This document shows, in pieces, positions 7,891-15,771 of a DNA stretch of 27,631 nt. A program made the position numbers and the translations under genes. The notes beneath the pieces are model-generated. The model searched no databases and was not told the origin of the DNA. It was given only the letters and a program-made list of their open reading frames with translations. Positions within the stretch are counted from its first letter, which is position 1. Each line of letters opens with the position of its first letter. This DNA comes from DASYYE01 sp035946955 (GTDB taxonomy: Bacteria > Actinomycetota > Actinomycetes > Streptosporangiales > Streptosporangiaceae). The stretch is taken from contig DASYYE010000470.1 in assembly GCA_035946955.1 (NCBI GenBank), forward strand, positions 1 through 27,631. Reading direction: 5' to 3'.

Positions 7891-9081
7891 TCAGTGGCCC
7901 ACGGCTGAGACCGCGCCGCTCACGACCAGCAATGCCCCGGCGGTGCCTGCGGCGAGGAGGGTGGAAACCACGCCGCGGCGGGCAGCGAACACCAGGACGG
8001 CGGCGGCGGCGAGGACGGCGTACTGCCAGGGCTGGCTGAGGTCGCGGGCCAGCACGAGGGCAGAGCCGAGGATGGCACCGATCGCCGCTGGGCCAGCACC
8101 ATCGAGGAACGCCCTGGCCCGCTGGTCACCACGGATGCGGTCGAAGTGAGGGGCCCCGCCCAGCACGAACACGAACGACGGCGTGAACGCCACAACCGAC
8201 GCGAGCAGCCCGCCCACCAGCCCGGCCGCGGCGTAGCCGACCACGGCGACCGTCTGCACCACCGGGCCGGGGGTGACCTGGCCCAGTGCCACCGCATTGA
8301 GGAACTGCCCGCCGGTCATCCAGTGGTAGTGGCTCACAGCGTCGGCCTGCATCAGCGGGACGATGACAAAACCGCCCCCGAAGGACAGTGCCCCGACCTT
8401 GAACGCCACCCACGCGACGGACAGCAGCACACCGCTGGTGAGCGCCCCGGCCACCAGCAGCGGGACCGCCACCGCCCCTCGCACCTGCGGGTCAGGGCTG
8501 CCGGCGCGCTGTGCGGCGAACTCCACCACGCCGCAGCCGAGCAGGACCAGTACCAGCCACACGCCCACGGTGGCGGCCGCGACGGCACCGGCCATCAGGT
8601 AGGCCAGCCAGCGCAGCGTCCGCTTGCGGCGCTGCCAGCTGGCGCCCAGCAGGGAGGTGCCCGCCTGCACCGCGACCACCGGGACGGCGGCACCCGCACC
8701 CGCACCCGCCCCGAGTACTGCTGCCGGGGGAGCACCACTCAGGAACAGCGCAGCCAGGGCGAGGATCACCACGAGGCCGGGCAGGATGAACGAGGCACCG
8801 CCCACGAGCGCGCCCAGCCGGCCGCGGACACGCCAGGCGCAGAAGATCGCCAACTGGGTCGAGGAGGGGCCGGGCAGCAGGTTGCACACGGCGAGGGCGT
8901 CAGTGAACTCGGTCGCGCTCAGCCACTGCCTGCGCTCGACGCAGGTCTCGCGGAGCAGCTTGATGTGGGCGGGCGGGCCGCCAAAGCCGATGCAGCCGAT
9001 GCGGCCCCACTCCCGGACCACGGTGAGCAGCGATGGCCGCGGGCCGTCTTGGCTGGTCGCCGCTGGAGGCTGTGCTGTCAT
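7891..9081 (-). CDS. chrA: Chromate transporter, ChrA (long, two-domain form)
   Basis: Multi-pass inner-membrane chromate efflux protein, 396 aa, the usual length for the fused CHR family. Each half repeats the family signature: GFGGPPAHI and PGPSSTQLAIFCAW in the N-terminal half, SFGGGFVIVPLM and TPGPVVQTVAVVGY in the C-terminal half. About ten hydrophobic segments are visible. The start is the ATG at 9081, because ATGA overlaps the stop of the upstream gene and family homology begins shortly after it; an upstream in-frame extension is a shadow of that gene. There is no ribosome site of its own, so translation probably depends on re-initiation. Chromate export is the family role; some members may carry other oxyanions. 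Confidence 0.92.
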   Translation of the reverse strand: MTAQPPAATSQDGPRPSLLTVVREWGRIGCIGFGGPPAHIKLLRETCVERRQWLSATEFTDALAVCNLLPGPSSTQLAIFCAWRVRGRLGALVGGASFILPGLVVILALAALFLSGAPPAAVLGAGAGAGAAVPVVAVQAGTSLLGASWQRRKRTLRWLAYLMAGAVAAATVGVWLVLVLLGCGVVEFAAQRAGSPDPQVRGAVAVPLLVAGALTSGVLLSVAWVAFKVGALSFGGGFVIVPLMQADAVSHYHWMTGGQFLNAVALGQVTPGPVVQTVAVVGYAAAGLVGGLLASVVAFTPSFVFVLGGAPHFDRIRGDQRARAFLDGAGPAAIGAILGSALVLARDLSQPWQYAVLAAAAVLVFAARRGVVSTLLAAGTAGALLVVSGAVSAVGH

Positions 9082-10286
9082 GGCCTGGCGAGGAGGGTCG
9101 TGCGGTGCTGCCAGGCGAGCCGCAGCAGTGCCGCCCCAGCCGACTGCATGGCCATGCCGGACGTGAAGTGCCCGACGCTGTCCGCGGTGAACGCGATGCC
9201 AGCGGAATAACCGTCCTGCCCGTTGTGGCCGAGGATGTGGCCTTCGTCGTTGCTGCCCGCCACGCCTGCGAAGACCTGGTCGAACAGTGGGGCGTCGAGG
9301 ACGACCACCGTGAGCATGTCGACCACCAGGGTGAGCGGGTCCATGCCGAGCGCAAGCCACCAGGCCCGCAGCGTCCCGGCCTGCCGGGCGGCGCTGAGTT
9401 CCGTGTACAGCGGCCAGTGCTCATAGTCGATGGGCGCGGTGCCGCTGCCGTAGTCCTCGCTGGTGCCGAGCAGCTCCTCGGACAGTTCACGCACCAGGGA
9501 CCGCCACAGGCCAAAGTCGTTCGCGTGGTTCCAGACGGCGTCATGAGAGGGCTGGAACATGCCGACGGGCGCGACCTGGTACAGTCCACCCCCGGTAGCG
9601 ACCTTGGCCGGGTCACGCCAGTGCAGGAACATCCGCGTGTCGCCGGTCACGGGGTCCAGGCGCAGCATCAGCGCATCGACAGCCGTCATCACGGGCCGGC
9701 GTACCAGGCTGGTGGGGTCGCCGATGAACGACCGCAGCGGGAGGTCGCTCATGGCCGGTGGGCCGCCCAGTCCCTGGCCCGCCAGTGTCGCCGCTGCGTA
9801 CTCGTGGGCGACGGACTCTCCCAGGTTGATGATGTCGAAGTACTGGCCGGGCCCGAAGGTGAGATGGACCCCGGCCGCCGTGGCGGCAGTGTCCAGCAGC
9901 CGGTAGCAGAAGCGGTTCTCGAACAGGGCTGGCCTGCTGAGTGTGCCGAGTGCGTCGGCATAGGAACGGAACCGGCTCCCGTCCGCGCGCAGCGGGCGCA
10001 CGTCCTGCGAGGCAGGCTCGCAGCCGTCGATCGCCCCGGTGCCGGGGTCTGGCCGCCATGACAAGGTGACCTGGTCCAGCGGGACCGGTCGTGGTGGCAC
10101 CCACCCGGGCGCCGCAAGGAACGTCGTGCCCCCGACCCGCCACAACGGCGGGTACAGGCCCTGGATGGCCTGGGTCAGTTCGTAGCGGTGCTGGTTCAGG
10201 TAGTGGCGGCCGCGTACCCAGCGCTGGTGGCTGGCACGGACCAGCCCCCCTCCCGGGAGGTACTCGGCATCGGGCTCAGCGGACAG
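9078..10286 (-). CDS. Conserved unknown protein with Nudix-like motif; apparent CTG start
   Basis: About 402 aa if started at the CTG at 10286-10284. That codon follows a perfect GGAGG at 5-nt spacing. Codons from there to the first conventional start (TTG 10145) have normal G/C third positions and plausible protein (RWVRGRHYLNQHRYELTQAI). An in-frame TAG lies just upstream, and no ATG, GTG or TTG exists between it and 10145. The C-terminal half has LYQVAPVGMFQPS and NDFGLWRSLVRELSEELLG; the latter resembles a Nudix box (REUxEExGU) but is one residue out of register. I recall similar actinobacterial proteins annotated only as regulators or hypothetical. It is coupled to chrA by an ATGA overlap. 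Function unknown. Confidence 0.7.
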   Translation of the reverse strand: MSAEPDAEYLPGGGLVRASHQRWVRGRHYLNQHRYELTQAIQGLYPPLWRVGGTTFLAAPGWVPPRPVPLDQVTLSWRPDPGTGAIDGCEPASQDVRPLRADGSRFRSYADALGTLSRPALFENRFCYRLLDTAATAAGVHLTFGPGQYFDIINLGESVAHEYAAATLAGQGLGGPPAMSDLPLRSFIGDPTSLVRRPVMTAVDALMLRLDPVTGDTRMFLHWRDPAKVATGGGLYQVAPVGMFQPSHDAVWNHANDFGLWRSLVRELSEELLGTSEDYGSGTAPIDYEHWPLYTELSAARQAGTLRAWWLALGMDPLTLVVDMLTVVVLDAPLFDQVFAGVAGSNDEGHILGHNGQDGYSAGIAFTADSVGHFTSGMAMQSAGAALLRLAWQHRTTLLARP

Positions 10287-10365
10287 CCTGGCCTCCGTGA
10301 GTGACTAGTCGCGGCTCGCGTGACAGACGCTACAGGTGGGGGGGGCCACGGGAGCGCAGTAAGGG

Positions 10366-10851
10366 TCACTGAGCCGTCGGTACCCGCCCCTCTGTGCGGC
10401 GCAGCCAGGCGGGCAGGTAGTTCGCGCCGGGGCCGCCGCTGCGGGCGACGTCGCCAGGGTTGGAGATGGTGCACCGCTGCAGGGACAGGCAGCCGCAGCC
10501 GATGCAGCTGTCGAGGCCGTCCCGCAGGGCGGTGAGCGCGGCGATCTGGTCGTCCAGCCGCTGCCGCCATCGGCGGGACAGGCGTGACCAGTCAGCGCGG
10601 GTGGGGGTGCGTCCCGCGGGCAGTTCCGCGAGGCACGCGGCTGTCTCGTTCAGGCTCAGCCCCACGTTGGTCGCTGCGCGGATGAATGCCAGCCGCCGCA
10701 GCGTGGCCCGCTCGAACCGGCGCTGGCCGCCTGCCGTCCGGGTCGCGTCGAGCAGGCCGAGGCCCTCGTAGTAGCGGATCGCGGACTCAGCGAACCCGCT
10801 CCTGCGGGCGACCTCACCGACCGTCAGCAGGTCGCTGCTGTGCATCCCCAT
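10366..10851 (-). CDS. soxR: Redox-sensing transcriptional activator SoxR
   Basis: MerR-family dimeric regulator, 161 aa. The N-terminal winged helix reads LLTVGEVARRSGFAESAIRY, a dimerisation helix follows, and the [2Fe-2S] cluster ligands are C116, C119, C121 and C127 in the exact CX2CXCX5C spacing. Oxidation of the cluster by redox-cycling compounds turns on target promoters with 19-bp spacers. Such a promoter lies in the divergent intergenic region, reading toward the SDR gene. GGGAG precedes the ATG at 10851. In actinobacteria SoxR typically responds to endogenous redox-active metabolites rather than superoxide; that is family knowledge, not seen here. Confidence 0.95.
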   Translation of the reverse strand: MGMHSSDLLTVGEVARRSGFAESAIRYYEGLGLLDATRTAGGQRRFERATLRRLAFIRAATNVGLSLNETAACLAELPAGRTPTRADWSRLSRRWRQRLDDQIAALTALRDGLDSCIGCGCLSLQRCTISNPGDVARSGGPGANYLPAWLRRTEGRVPTAQ

Positions 10852-10887
10852 CGGACTCCCTGGCTGGACGGGCCCGGCCCTTCCGAC

Positions 10888-10918
10888 TTGACTTCAAGTT
10901 GACTTCAACTATCAGTAT
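10888..10918 (+). promoter_or_regulatory. SoxR-box promoter with 19-bp spacer
   Basis: -35 TTGACT (10888-10893), a 19-bp spacer, and -10 CAGTAT (10913-10918). The spacer holds TCAAGTTGACTTCA (10894-10907), matching 12 of 14 bases of the core of the enterobacterial SoxR operator TCAAGTTAACTTGA. The long spacer is diagnostic of MerR-family activated promoters. It drives the SDR and QueA-like genes and may also autoregulate soxR. Confidence 0.8.
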
Positions 10919-10980
10919 GGCATGGAACGCACCCGGCGGGACCGCTGGGTGGTCCGCGAAGGAGAAGGAAGGCAGGAACC

Positions 10981-11673
10981 ATGCCCACCGCCTTGATCAC
11001 TGGCGCATCCCGCGGGCTCGGCCGCGCCGTCGCCCACGCGCTCGCGGCACGCGGCTGGTCAGTCGTGGCCGACGCACGCGGCGAGCAGGACCTCGCCATC
11101 GCCCTGGACGGGCTGCCCCAGGCCGTCGCCATAGCCGGTGACGTGACGGACCCGGCCCACCGCGCCCGCCTCGCGGCCGCGGCTACCCAGGACGGCAGGC
11201 TCGACCTCCTGGTCAACAACGCCAGCCGCCTGGGCCCGAGCCCGCAGCCCCCGCTGCTCGCCTATCCGGCAGACGAACTCCGCCACGTGTATGAGACCAA
11301 TGTGGTCGCCCCGCTCGTGCTCACCCAGTTGCTGGCCGGGCCGCTGGCCGCGGCTGGCGGGATGGTCATCAACATCAGCTCTGACGCGGCCGTGGAGCAC
11401 TATGTGGGCTGGGGTGGTTACGGCTCGGCCAAGGCCGCCCTCGACCACGTGTCCGCCGTGCTCGCCGCTGAAGAGCCGGGGCTGCGCTGGTATGCGTTCG
11501 ACCCAGGTGACATGCGCACGGACATGCACCAGCAGGCATTCCCCGGCGAGGACATCTCCGACCGGCCCGAGCCCGAGAGCGTCGTGCCCGCCCTGCTGCG
11601 CCTGGTCGACGAACGGCCCCCCAGCGGTCGCTACCGTGCCAGCGACCTTGCTGTCGCGGCGGTGACCTCATGA
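10981..11673 (+). CDS. SDR-family NAD(P)-dependent oxidoreductase
   Basis: Classical short-chain dehydrogenase, 230 aa: cofactor loop TGASRGLG (7-14), NNAS (79-82), catalytic serine in NISSD (about 133) and Y147-x3-K151. It should reduce or oxidise a carbonyl/alcohol group using NAD(P). GGAAGG precedes the ATG. It is the first gene behind the SoxR-box promoter, so it is probably induced by redox-cycling compounds and may act on a quinone or a similar metabolite. It shares ATGA with the downstream QueA-like gene. The substrate is not predictable. Confidence 0.9.
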   Translation: MPTALITGASRGLGRAVAHALAARGWSVVADARGEQDLAIALDGLPQAVAIAGDVTDPAHRARLAAAATQDGRLDLLVNNASRLGPSPQPPLLAYPADELRHVYETNVVAPLVLTQLLAGPLAAAGGMVINISSDAAVEHYVGWGGYGSAKAALDHVSAVLAAEEPGLRWYAFDPGDMRTDMHQQAFPGEDISDRPEPESVVPALLRLVDERPPSGRYRASDLAVAAVTS

Positions 11674-12740
11674 GGCGCTCCGCCAGCGCACCGCCGGAGG
11701 AGCGGGGGCTCACCCGCGACGGGGTCTGCCTGCTCGTCGCCACTCCCGACGGGCTCGCCCACGCCCGCTTCGCCGACCTGCCCCACTACCTGCACGAAGG
11801 AGACCTCCTGGTGGTCAACACCTCGGCCACCGTCGCCGCGGCCCTCGACGGGCAGCGCCCCGACGGCCGCGCGGTCACCGTGCACCTGTCCACCACGCTG
11901 GACGACGGCCGGTGGCTTGTTGAACTGCGGGAGGGTTCGGCCGGACGCGGGCGCGTGGGCGACGCCTCGCGCGGTGACACCATCGCACTGCCCGGCGGCG
12001 AGTCGCTCACGCTGCTCACTCGCTATCCGGACCCGGCAGCGAACCGCCTGTGGACCGCCGCGCCAACAGTCCTTGGGGACGTGGCCGCGTTCCTGGCCGG
12101 GCACGGCAGGCCGATCCGCTACGACTATGTGCCCGACCCGTGGCCGCTGGCGGCCTACCAGACCGTCTTCGCCCGGGATCCGGGCAGCGCGGAGATGCCC
12201 AGCGCAGCCCGGCCGTTCACCACGGCCCTGGTCACGGCCCTGGTCACCGCGGGTGTGGTCATCGCCCCGGTCACCCTGCACGCGGGTGTGGCGTCACTGG
12301 ACGCCAGCGAACCGCCCCTGCAAGAACGTTTCAGCGTGCCCGGGCCAACCGCGGAACTGGTCAACCTGACCCGCGCGGCTGGCAGGCGTGTGGTGGCCGT
12401 CGGCACCACCTGCACCCGCGCCCTGGAGAGTGCCACCGGGCCGGACGGGACGGTCCACGCCAGCCGCGGCTGGACCTCCCTGGTCCTGGGGCCGGACAAC
12501 CCGGTACGCACGGTCACCGGCATCATCACCGGCTGGCACGACCCGGCCGCCTCACACCTCGCGCTGCTGCAGGCCGTCGCGGGCACCCGGCTGGTCCAGG
12601 CCGCCTACACCGAGGCAGAGCGGGCGGGTTACCTCTGGCACGAGTTCGGCGACAGTTGCCTCCTGCTGCCACCGCAGCCCTGGCCCTCCGCGGGGGCGGG
12701 CCAGGACACGGGCACTGACCGGGCGGAATCGCCGGTCTAA
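11670..12740 (+). CDS. Divergent QueA-like protein (S-adenosylmethionine:tRNA ribosyltransferase-isomerase family)
   Basis: 356 aa, the normal length of QueA, which moves the ribosyl part of SAM onto preQ1 in tRNA to make epoxyqueuosine. Family landmarks: GDLLVVNTSATVAAAL (QueA: LLVVNDTRVIPARL), YQTVFARDPGSAEMPSA, VTLHAG, TTCTRALE and HEFGDSCLLL. Conserved elements are altered: AGLHFT is AARPFT, VTLHVGAGTF is VTLHAGVASL, and the HxMHxE block is replaced by LQERFSVP. The gene overlaps the SDR gene by ATGA and sits under SoxR control, with no queuosine pathway genes nearby. It may have a different, SAM-using role in metabolite modification or redox defence. Family membership is solid; the reaction is not. 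Confidence 0.8.
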   Translation: MRRSASAPPEERGLTRDGVCLLVATPDGLAHARFADLPHYLHEGDLLVVNTSATVAAALDGQRPDGRAVTVHLSTTLDDGRWLVELREGSAGRGRVGDASRGDTIALPGGESLTLLTRYPDPAANRLWTAAPTVLGDVAAFLAGHGRPIRYDYVPDPWPLAAYQTVFARDPGSAEMPSAARPFTTALVTALVTAGVVIAPVTLHAGVASLDASEPPLQERFSVPGPTAELVNLTRAAGRRVVAVGTTCTRALESATGPDGTVHASRGWTSLVLGPDNPVRTVTGIITGWHDPAASHLALLQAVAGTRLVQAAYTEAERAGYLWHEFGDSCLLLPPQPWPSAGAGQDTGTDRAESPV

Positions 12741-13234
12741 CGGCCGGGTACAGGCAGGGAAGCCCGCATTACCGTCACGGCGATGCCGTCATAGCGGCCG
12801 GTGTGCATGGTCTGCCAGCCGAGGCTCTCATAGAGGGCCTGCGCCGGTGAGTCGCGCTCGGTGTAGAGGTGGAGGAATGTGTGGCCGAGGGAAGCCGCCC
12901 ATGCCTCACACCGCCGCATGAGCAGCCCTCCGACCCCCTGGCGGCGTGCTGACGGGACGACGTACAGGCCCTTGACCCACGGGGTCAGCCCCATGGCGGG
13001 CCAGTATCCCGGCATGTCCTGGGCGACCAGGCACACCACCGCTACCGGTGTACGCTCCCTGAGCGCGACCAGCGTCCCTGGTACCTGGTCTGCGCTGGCT
13101 TGACGGGCCATGCCAGCCGTCCACGTCTCGAGCGAACCGCCCGGGTCGGTGTGCCCCCATTCCGTGAAGTGCCATTCAGCCACGGTCGGCACCGCGTCCG
13201 GGTGGTCGCTCAGCGGCTCCACCACGACATCCAT
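12737..13234 (-). CDS. GNAT-family N-acetyltransferase
   Basis: 165 aa, a single GNAT domain: acetyl-CoA-binding motif A is VVPSARRQGVGGLLMRRCEAWA, followed by the YESLGWQ strand-helix typical of the family C-terminus. It transfers an acetyl group from acetyl-CoA to an amine; the substrate is unknown. It converges on the QueA-like gene and the two stops share bases: the plus-strand CTAA at 12737-12740 gives TAA on the plus strand and TAG on the minus strand. A 16-bp palindrome lies about 40 nt upstream of its start. Confidence 0.9.
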   Translation of the reverse strand: MDVVVEPLSDHPDAVPTVAEWHFTEWGHTDPGGSLETWTAGMARQASADQVPGTLVALRERTPVAVVCLVAQDMPGYWPAMGLTPWVKGLYVVPSARRQGVGGLLMRRCEAWAASLGHTFLHLYTERDSPAQALYESLGWQTMHTGRYDGIAVTVMRASLPVPGR

Positions 13235-13273
13235 GCACCGGTCCTACCGCAGTAATGCCGGAAATGGCAAGGA

Positions 13274-13289
13274 CACACAGCGCTGTGTG
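13274..13289 (-). promoter_or_regulatory. 16-bp perfect palindrome upstream of the GNAT gene
   Basis: cacacagcgctgtgtg, self-complementary over all 16 bases, 40 nt upstream of the GNAT start. Its position suits an operator for a dimeric regulator; no regulator gene is adjacent. The rest of 13235-13458 shows no gene. Confidence 0.45.
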
Positions 13290-13458
13290 CCCGGACCCTA
13301 ATGGTGTGCCTGTTTGTCCGTGCCGGGCTGAGTCCGAGGGTGACCAGTGCCCGGCTGGCGGTGCGCAGGACCGCACTGAACTGCGGCCATGCTGCCAGGC
13401 GCCTCGCGGCGGGAGGCCATCATGGTCAGGGATACGCCATGCTGTCTGAGCTACGCTA

Positions 13459-13782
13459 GTGACTATTGCTGGTCGGACGTATGCGGAGAACCGCCCGTAC
13501 CTGTTGCCTGAGACCCTTGGGGAGTTGGGCGGGCCGGTGGCTGGTGTTATCCGATTGCCACTGCGCCTGGACTGGTCCGAACGAGCCGGGTTTCACCTGG
13601 ACGGTCCGGCGGAGCGGAACATTATGTACGAGCGGGTGATCAGGGAAGCGACGAGAGTCGATGACTTGCGCTCGTACCTCAATGAAGAAGTTCTGCGGCA
13701 GATATGGAAGCGGCTCTTCCTGCCGGCGCGAGTTCGCCGAAGCTGGGAAGATCGTTTCCCAGACCTGAGGCTGGCTGTGTAG
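13459..13782 (+). CDS. Partner protein of an AbiEii-type nucleotidyltransferase (antitoxin-like)
   Basis: 107 aa starting at GTG 13459; no strong ribosome site is visible, so the start is uncertain. The sequence (LPETLGELGGPVAGVIRLP..., DDLRSYLNEEVLRQIWKRLFLP) resembles short actinobacterial proteins encoded directly before AbiEii/AbiGii-like nucleotidyltransferases, from my recall of the family. It would be the neutralising or accessory half of a toxin-antitoxin-like pair. The gene appears full length, while the enzyme downstream has lost its N-terminal half, so this protein may now be an orphan. Base composition is less GC-rich than its neighbours, consistent with acquisition. Confidence 0.65.
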   Translation: MTIAGRTYAENRPYLLPETLGELGGPVAGVIRLPLRLDWSERAGFHLDGPAERNIMYERVIREATRVDDLRSYLNEEVLRQIWKRLFLPARVRRSWEDRFPDLRLAV

Positions 13783-14144
13783 GTACGGACCGATCTCGGA
13801 TGGATCCTTTTCACGAGCGACTCGCTCGTGTCGCGCTAGGGCCTGTACTGCACGCTGATGACGCCGTGGCCAACAAAGTCTGCGCCCTGTTCGGACGGGC
13901 AGAGGTAAGGGACTACGTCGACGTGGATGCGATTCTGGCCAGCGGCCGGTATACAGAGGACGAGTTGCTTGTTCTAGCTGCAGACCATGATCCTGGGTTC
14001 GATCAGTCGCGTTTCGCGGAAGCGCTCAACGCGATCGACCGCCTGCCAGACAGCCTGTTCCAGCCATACGGCATGAGCCGCGAGGACGCATTGGCAATCA
14101 GGGAACGGATGCATTCGTGGGCCCGGAGGATCAGGATCTCCTGA
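13783..14144 (+). pseudogene. Truncated AbiEii/AbiGii-type nucleotidyltransferase (toxin) remnant
   Basis: The frame contains the C-terminal half of this family: VALGPVLHADDAVANKV, ALFGRAEVRDYVDVDAI, LASGRYTEDELLVLAADHDPGF and a final helix ending at TGA 14142. The N-terminal nucleotidyltransferase domain, which carries the GG and DxD metal-binding residues, is missing. The partner gene's stop lies directly before the point where family similarity resumes. The simplest explanation is a deletion of roughly 130-150 codons with its joint near 13790-13825. No good start codon or ribosome site serves the rest. Read as a dead or defanged toxin. Confidence 0.65.
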
Positions 14145-14607
14145 TGGAAGCTGGAAGCGGCGCGCACGGCTGTACTCCGCTCTCGCAGCGGTGCGGTCCG
14201 TGCGGGCGAAATTACCAGGCTCATACAGTGTGGCGTAGGAAAAGAACCAGGCTCGCCTGCAGGGCTGTTTGTATGGGACACGAGTGCGGGCGGTGGTCTG
14301 GGGGCACTCCCCGCGGGCAGGTGGCGCCGAGTGGGAAGTGGTGTATTCGGGTCCGAACCGGCGCTGACGGGATTTTCTGTCACACGTTTATCGCGAACCG
14401 GCGATTCTGTCCTTTAAGGCATTAATTCGCCGTGCCGGGCATCCGGGCCCGGCCGGTCGTGTTTAATTCTTACAGCAGGCTGGGCATGAAAGGCGCTGTA
14501 ATTTTCAGCGCATGCTGCTCTCTGCAGGATCTGTTCAGGAAGATCCCCTGGCGCTCCTATCGGGCGGAGTTCGGGCGGGTCGTGCAATACGGGGGAGGGA
14601 ACAGTTT
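14145..14607. other. Intergenic region, relatively AT-rich, no gene supported
   Basis: No frame has coding bias and a start. A small hairpin gcgctg/cagcgc with a TA-rich 7-nt loop lies at 14493-14511. The frame of the aminotransferase continues upstream to 14512 but without conserved sequence. The region separates the broken toxin pair from the glycan genes and probably holds the glycan promoter, which I could not pinpoint. Confidence 0.45.
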
Positions 14608-15771
14608 GTGTCCATGCTTGCCGGAATACCGTTCCACCGGCCTTCTGTCACCGCCGGTGACCTCCATGCCGTCTGCGAAGCGCTGGAGTCGGGCTGGCTG
14701 ACTCACGGCCCGGTCTGCCGTGAGTTCGAGGCCGCCTTCGCCCGTCATGTCGGGGCCGCCCGGGCGGTCTCCCTCTCGTCCGGCACCGCAGCGCTGCACC
14801 TCGCCCTGGTGGCGCTGGGAGTGGGCAGAGGCGACGAGGTCATCACCACGCCGCTGACGTTCTGCGCCTGCGCACATGTGATCGAGCACGCCGGGGCCCG
14901 GCCTGTGTACGCCGACATCGACCCGGTCACCATGCAGATCGACCCGGCCGAGGTGGAGAGGGTCACGGGCCCGCGGACCAAGGCGATCATCGCCGTGGAC
15001 TACGGCGGGCATCCGTGCCAGATCGAAGAGATCACGAAAATGGCCCGGTCGCGCGGGGTGGCCGTCATCGAGGACGCCGCTCATTCGCTGGGCGCGTCCG
15101 TGGGAGAACAGCGGGTTGGCTCGATCGCGGATCTCACCGCCTTTTCGTTCTATGCCACCAAAAACATCACCACCGGTGAAGGCGGGATGCTCACCACCGG
15201 GGACAGCCAGCTCGCGGACCGGGTCGAGCGGCTGCGGCTGCACGGCATCCAGCGGGACGCGTGGCTGCGGTACCGGCAGGACAGCAGTTGGAGCTATGAA
15301 GTCACGGAGGCAGGGTTCAAAGCGAATCTCACCGACTTCCAGGCGGCACTCGGGCTGAGCCAGCTGCGCCGGGAGCCAGCCCTGCGAGCGCGCCGTACCG
15401 GACTGGCGCAGCGCTACAGCCAGGCATTCACCACGCTCGGGGACCTGGTGGAGCTGCCCGTCGTGGCGGACGGCGTGCGGTCAGCCTGGCATCTCTACCC
15501 GCTGCGGCTCGCCGGGGACATCCGTGATTACCGAGACCGGCTCATCAGCGACCTCGGTCACCGCGGCATCGGAACGAGCGTGCACTTCACCCCGCTCCAT
15601 CTGACGTCCCACTCCCGGCAGTGGTACGGCTTTGCCGGGGGTGAGTTCCCTGCCGCCGAGGACGCGTCATCGCGCGTTCTGTCGCTTCCGCTGTATCCGG
15701 ATATGACCGACACCGACGCGGACCGGGTGGCCGCGGCGGTGTGCGAACTACTCCAGAACTATGCGCGCTGA
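14608..15771 (+). CDS. DegT/DnrJ/EryC1 sugar aminotransferase (PglE-like)
   Basis: PLP enzyme of 387 aa that transfers an amino group from glutamate to a nucleotide-linked keto-sugar. It has GTAALHLALVALGVGRGDEV, EDAAHSLGA, and the PLP-binding K185 in FYATKNITTGEGG. GGGAGGGA stands 7 nt before the GTG at 14608; an ATG at 14614 is the alternative. It overlaps the sugar transferase gene by 11 nt, and a 4,6-dehydratase that would supply a 4-keto substrate is encoded at 18239-20248. It therefore probably makes a 4-amino-4,6-dideoxy sugar on the way to a bacillosamine-type unit. The sugar's exact stereochemistry is unknown. Confidence 0.92.
   Translation: MSMLAGIPFHRPSVTAGDLHAVCEALESGWLTHGPVCREFEAAFARHVGAARAVSLSSGTAALHLALVALGVGRGDEVITTPLTFCACAHVIEHAGARPVYADIDPVTMQIDPAEVERVTGPRTKAIIAVDYGGHPCQIEEITKMARSRGVAVIEDAAHSLGASVGEQRVGSIADLTAFSFYATKNITTGEGGMLTTGDSQLADRVERLRLHGIQRDAWLRYRQDSSWSYEVTEAGFKANLTDFQAALGLSQLRREPALRARRTGLAQRYSQAFTTLGDLVELPVVADGVRSAWHLYPLRLAGDIRDYRDRLISDLGHRGIGTSVHFTPLHLTSHSRQWYGFAGGEFPAAEDASSRVLSLPLYPDMTDTDADRVAAAVCELLQNYAR

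Noticed and set aside
8146..9210. Long plus-strand frame opposite chrA and its partner (His/Arg/Gln-rich)
   Set aside because: Antisense shadow: composition unlike a protein and both minus-strand genes have clear family motifs.
9082..9360. Upstream extension of ChrA to 9360
   Set aside because: Frame lies inside the coupled upstream gene and is His/Arg/Gly-rich shadow sequence; ATGA overlap defines the start.
14512..14607. Extended start of the DegT aminotransferase at 14512
   Set aside because: No ribosome site there, and the added residues are not conserved; GGGAGGGA before GTG 14608 fits better.
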